NCBI GenBank assembly: GCA_964614915.1
Contig: CAZTNC010000001.1
Coordinates: 1-15,500 of the forward strand
Direction: 5' to 3'
From: WTFY01 sp964614915
GTDB taxonomy: Bacteria; Pseudomonadota; Gammaproteobacteria; UBA4575
DNA length: 15,500 bases
Part shown: positions 13,478-15,500 of the stretch, piece by piece
Numbering within the stretch: position 1 is the stretch's first letter
Layout of the letters: the number at the start of each line of letters is the position of its first letter
Notes under the pieces: generated by a model
The model's input: only the letters and a program-made list of their open reading frames with translations
The model's database searches: none
Told to the model about the DNA's origin: nothing
Made by a program: the position numbers and the translations under genes

Positions 13478-14155
13478 ATGACCGAGGTTCTTCAATGCAA
13501 GTCACTGGTGCGCACCTTCGCGAGCGGCCCGCTGCATGTGCAGGTGCTCAAGGGGGTGGACCTCAGCGTCGAGACCGGCAGCCGGCAAGCGATCATCGGT
13601 GTATCGGGCAGCGGCAAGAGCACACTGATGCACCTGCTGGGTGGCCTGGATACCCCGGATTCCGGCAGTGTGCAGGTGTGCGGGCGAGACATGACCAGCC
13701 TCTCGGATGCAGAGCGCGGACAGTTGCGAAACCGTGCACTGGGCTTCATTTACCAGTTCCATCATCTGCTGCCGGAGTTCACCGCCCTGGAGAACGTCGC
13801 CATCCCTCTGCTGTGGCGCCGCTGGCCGGCATCAAGAGCGCTCGGCCAGGCCCAGGATTTCCTTGCCAAGGTAGGCATGTCCTCGCATATGAAGCACAAG
13901 CCGGCGGAGCTCTCCGGTGGGGAAAGGCAGCGTGTCGCGATTGCCCGGGCCCTGGTGACCGAGCCGCAGGTGGTACTTGCCGATGAGCCCACGGGGAATC
14001 TCGACCGGAAAAATGTCGAACAGGTGCAGCAGTTGATGCTCGAGATGTGCAGGGAGCTTGGCATGGCCCTGGTCATCGTGACGCATGACCCGGGCGTTGC
14101 GCAGTCCATGGACAAGATCTATCAACTGACCGACGGCCGGCTGTCCGTGGTCTGA
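13478..14155 (+). CDS. lolD: LolD, ATPase of the lipoprotein-releasing transporter
   Basis: A 225-residue ABC ATPase that powers lipoprotein release by the Lol permease on the cytoplasmic face of the inner membrane. ATG at 13478 has AGGT just upstream, 5 bases after the lolC stop, and gives the normal LolD length; the frame stays open upstream inside lolC. Visible motifs are Walker A GVSGSGKST (41-49), the Q-loop with the LolD-typical FIYQFHHLLPEFTALENV (90-107), signature LSGGERQR (145-152), Walker B VVLADE followed by PTGNLD (165-176) and the switch His203 in VTHD. FHHLLPEFTALENV separates LolD from the related MacB and FtsE ATPases. It is cotranscribed with lolC and probably with msbA, 32 bases downstream. 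Confidence 0.95.
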   Translation: MTEVLQCKSLVRTFASGPLHVQVLKGVDLSVETGSRQAIIGVSGSGKSTLMHLLGGLDTPDSGSVQVCGRDMTSLSDAERGQLRNRALGFIYQFHHLLPEFTALENVAIPLLWRRWPASRALGQAQDFLAKVGMSSHMKHKPAELSGGERQRVAIARALVTEPQVVLADEPTGNLDRKNVEQVQQLMLEMCRELGMALVIVTHDPGVAQSMDKIYQLTDGRLSVV

Positions 14156-14187
14156 GCCGCGCACCGTCCCTGGATACCCCGCAGGCC

Positions 14188-15500
14188 ATGTCTACAGGCG
14201 CTTCTTCCACAACCGGCTGGCAGACCTATTCCCGCTTGCTGGGCTACACCTTCTCCAAGTGGCCGTACCTGCTGCTTGGCTCGGTGTCCCTGCTGGTGTT
14301 CTCGGGGCTGGATGCGTTGACCGTGTACCTGCTCGGGCCCTTTATCGACGGCGCGTTCGTGGACAAGAACTACGACGAGATCAAGTGGATCCCGGCGGTG
14401 CTGTTGCTGGTGATCATATTGCGGGGCATTGCAAATTTTACCGGCACCTACTACATCGGCTATGTGGGCGCCTACGTGATCAAGGCCTTGCGCCAGCAGA
14501 TGTTTGACCGGCTGCAGTACCTGCCAGCCCGGTACTTCGACTTCCAGGCCACCGGCAGCCTGTTGTCGAAATTTTCCTACGACGTCGAGCATGTGATCGG
14601 GGCGGCTTCGAAAAGTCTGCGCAGCCTGGTGGAAGATACTTCCAAGATCGTTTTCCTGCTCGGCGTGATGGCGTACAACAACTGGAAGCTGACCCTGATT
14701 TTCCTGGTGGTAGCGCCACTCATCGCAGCGGTGGTCGGCTATACCAGCCGCCTGTTCAGGAGGTACAGCACGCGCATCCAGAAGTCCGTGGGCAAGATCA
14801 CCCACATTGTCGAGGAAAGCATCACCGGACATCGCATCGTCAAGCTGTTCGGCGGGCAGGACTATGAAATTCGCAAGTTTGGGCAGGCCAACGAAGGGTA
14901 CCGCCGTTCCTACCTGAGGAAAGTCATGACCAAGGCGGCGAGTACCCCGGTGATCCAGATGCTGGTCGGCTTCGTACTGGTCGTGGTATTGGCAGTGGCT
15001 GCCCGCCCGGTGATGGCATCCGGGGAAAGTGCAGGGGAGTTTGTGGCCTTCATCGTGGCGATGGTCTGGATCCTGACCCCGGCAAGAAAGCTCACCCTGG
15101 TGAACGAGATCCTGCAAACCGGTATTGCCGCAGGCGAAAGCGTGTTCGAGCTGATCGACACGGAAAAGGAACAGGAGTCGACGGGCAGAACGCTCAAGAC
15201 CTGCCAGGGGAGAATCGAGTACCGGGGAGTAGGCTTCAAATATACCTCCCGGGAAGAGCAGGCGCTGTCTGACATCAACCTGAGTATAGAGCCGGGGGAA
15301 ACCGTGGCATTTGTCGGTCGGTCTGGCAGCGGCAAGAGCACGATCGTCAACCTGCTGCCCCGGTTTTACGATGCAGACCACGGCAGCATTCTTGTCGACG
15401 GCACCGATGTCAGGGAATTCAGCCTAACCTCCCTGCGTGCACAGATCGCCTTTGTCAGCCAGGAAGTCGTTCTGTTCAACGATACGATTGCGAACAATAT
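14188..15500 (+). CDS. msbA: MsbA, lipid A flippase / exporter (3' end off window)
   Basis: An ABC half-transporter with fused membrane and ATPase domains that flips core-lipid A across the inner membrane. 437 of about 580-590 codons are in the window and no stop is reached. ATG at 14188 gives MSTGASSTTGWQTYSRLLGY, the usual N-terminus before helix 1. The six-helix region spans about 25-300, with YFDFQATGSLLSKFSYDVEHV (coupling region) and EESITGHRIVKLFGGQDYE (intracellular helix) typical of MsbA. The ATPase domain starts near 340. Walker A GRSGSGKST is at 377-385 and the Q-loop AFVSQEVVLFNDTIANN is at 421-437. Signature and Walker B lie beyond the edge. It follows lolD by 32 bases, so lipoprotein and lipid A transport seem to be coexpressed. 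Confidence 0.95.
   Translation, partial: MSTGASSTTGWQTYSRLLGYTFSKWPYLLLGSVSLLVFSGLDALTVYLLGPFIDGAFVDKNYDEIKWIPAVLLLVIILRGIANFTGTYYIGYVGAYVIKALRQQMFDRLQYLPARYFDFQATGSLLSKFSYDVEHVIGAASKSLRSLVEDTSKIVFLLGVMAYNNWKLTLIFLVVAPLIAAVVGYTSRLFRRYSTRIQKSVGKITHIVEESITGHRIVKLFGGQDYEIRKFGQANEGYRRSYLRKVMTKAASTPVIQMLVGFVLVVVLAVAARPVMASGESAGEFVAFIVAMVWILTPARKLTLVNEILQTGIAAGESVFELIDTEKEQESTGRTLKTCQGRIEYRGVGFKYTSREEQALSDINLSIEPGETVAFVGRSGSGKSTIVNLLPRFYDADHGSILVDGTDVREFSLTSLRAQIAFVSQEVVLFNDTIANN

Noticed and set aside
14122..15381. A 419-codon open frame on the minus strand
   Set aside because: It is wholly antisense to msbA and lolD's end. The plus strand encodes an intact MsbA with Walker A and Q-loop, and the minus product is His/Gln-rich without known motifs.
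1..15500. CRISPR arrays, insertion sequences, tandem repeats, rRNA
   Set aside because: No regularly spaced direct repeats, transposase frames, terminal inverted repeats or rRNA-like stretches were seen on reading both strands.

Overview
The window looks like a piece of a gammaproteobacterial chromosome. It encodes an outer membrane (TonB-dependent receptor, FadL-type channel, small beta-barrel protein), the MsrPQ periplasmic repair pair, a Lol lipoprotein exporter and the lipid A flippase MsbA. The genus cannot be told from the sequence alone. Gene density is high, and no gap between genes exceeds 250 bases.

Bases 1-62 carry the 3' part of a tRNA-Arg gene, from inside the anticodon loop to the CCA. 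An intact tRNA-Arg(UCG) copy lies at 5694-5770, and 41 of 42 bases match. The fragment has the form of an attachment site left by a tRNA-targeting integrase. Its orientation puts the element mainly to the left of the window. Between the two copies are an orphan TonB-dependent receptor (+), a secreted Cache-like sensory protein (+) behind an AT-rich leader with a perfect palindrome, a small membrane protein (-), the methionine sulfoxide reductase operon msrP-msrQ (+), and an unrecognised 158-residue protein (-).

Right of the tRNA are two plus-strand outer membrane genes: a FadL/OMPP1 channel and a 324-residue beta-barrel protein. Each has a leader of its own with dyad symmetry. Convergent to them is a tight minus-strand operon, read from right to left: circularly permuted ATP-grasp enzyme, alpha-E protein, transglutaminase-like protease. 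The spacings are 4 bases and a 4-base overlap. This conserved trio is predicted to make or modify a peptide-like product, but its chemistry is unknown. A probable sigma70 promoter lies just upstream of it.

The right end is a plus-strand envelope-transport operon: one LolC/E-type permease, LolD ATPase, then MsbA, which runs off the window. No second Lol permease follows lolD, so the exporter may be of the single-permease (LolF-like) type. Together these genes move lipoproteins and lipid A out of the inner membrane.

No CRISPR array, insertion sequence, integrase, rRNA or obvious intrinsic terminator with a U-tract was found. The observations most worth checking are the tRNA-derived attachment-site remnant, the ATP-grasp/alpha-E/transglutaminase operon, and the hairpin placed directly against the ribosome binding site of the FadL-type gene.
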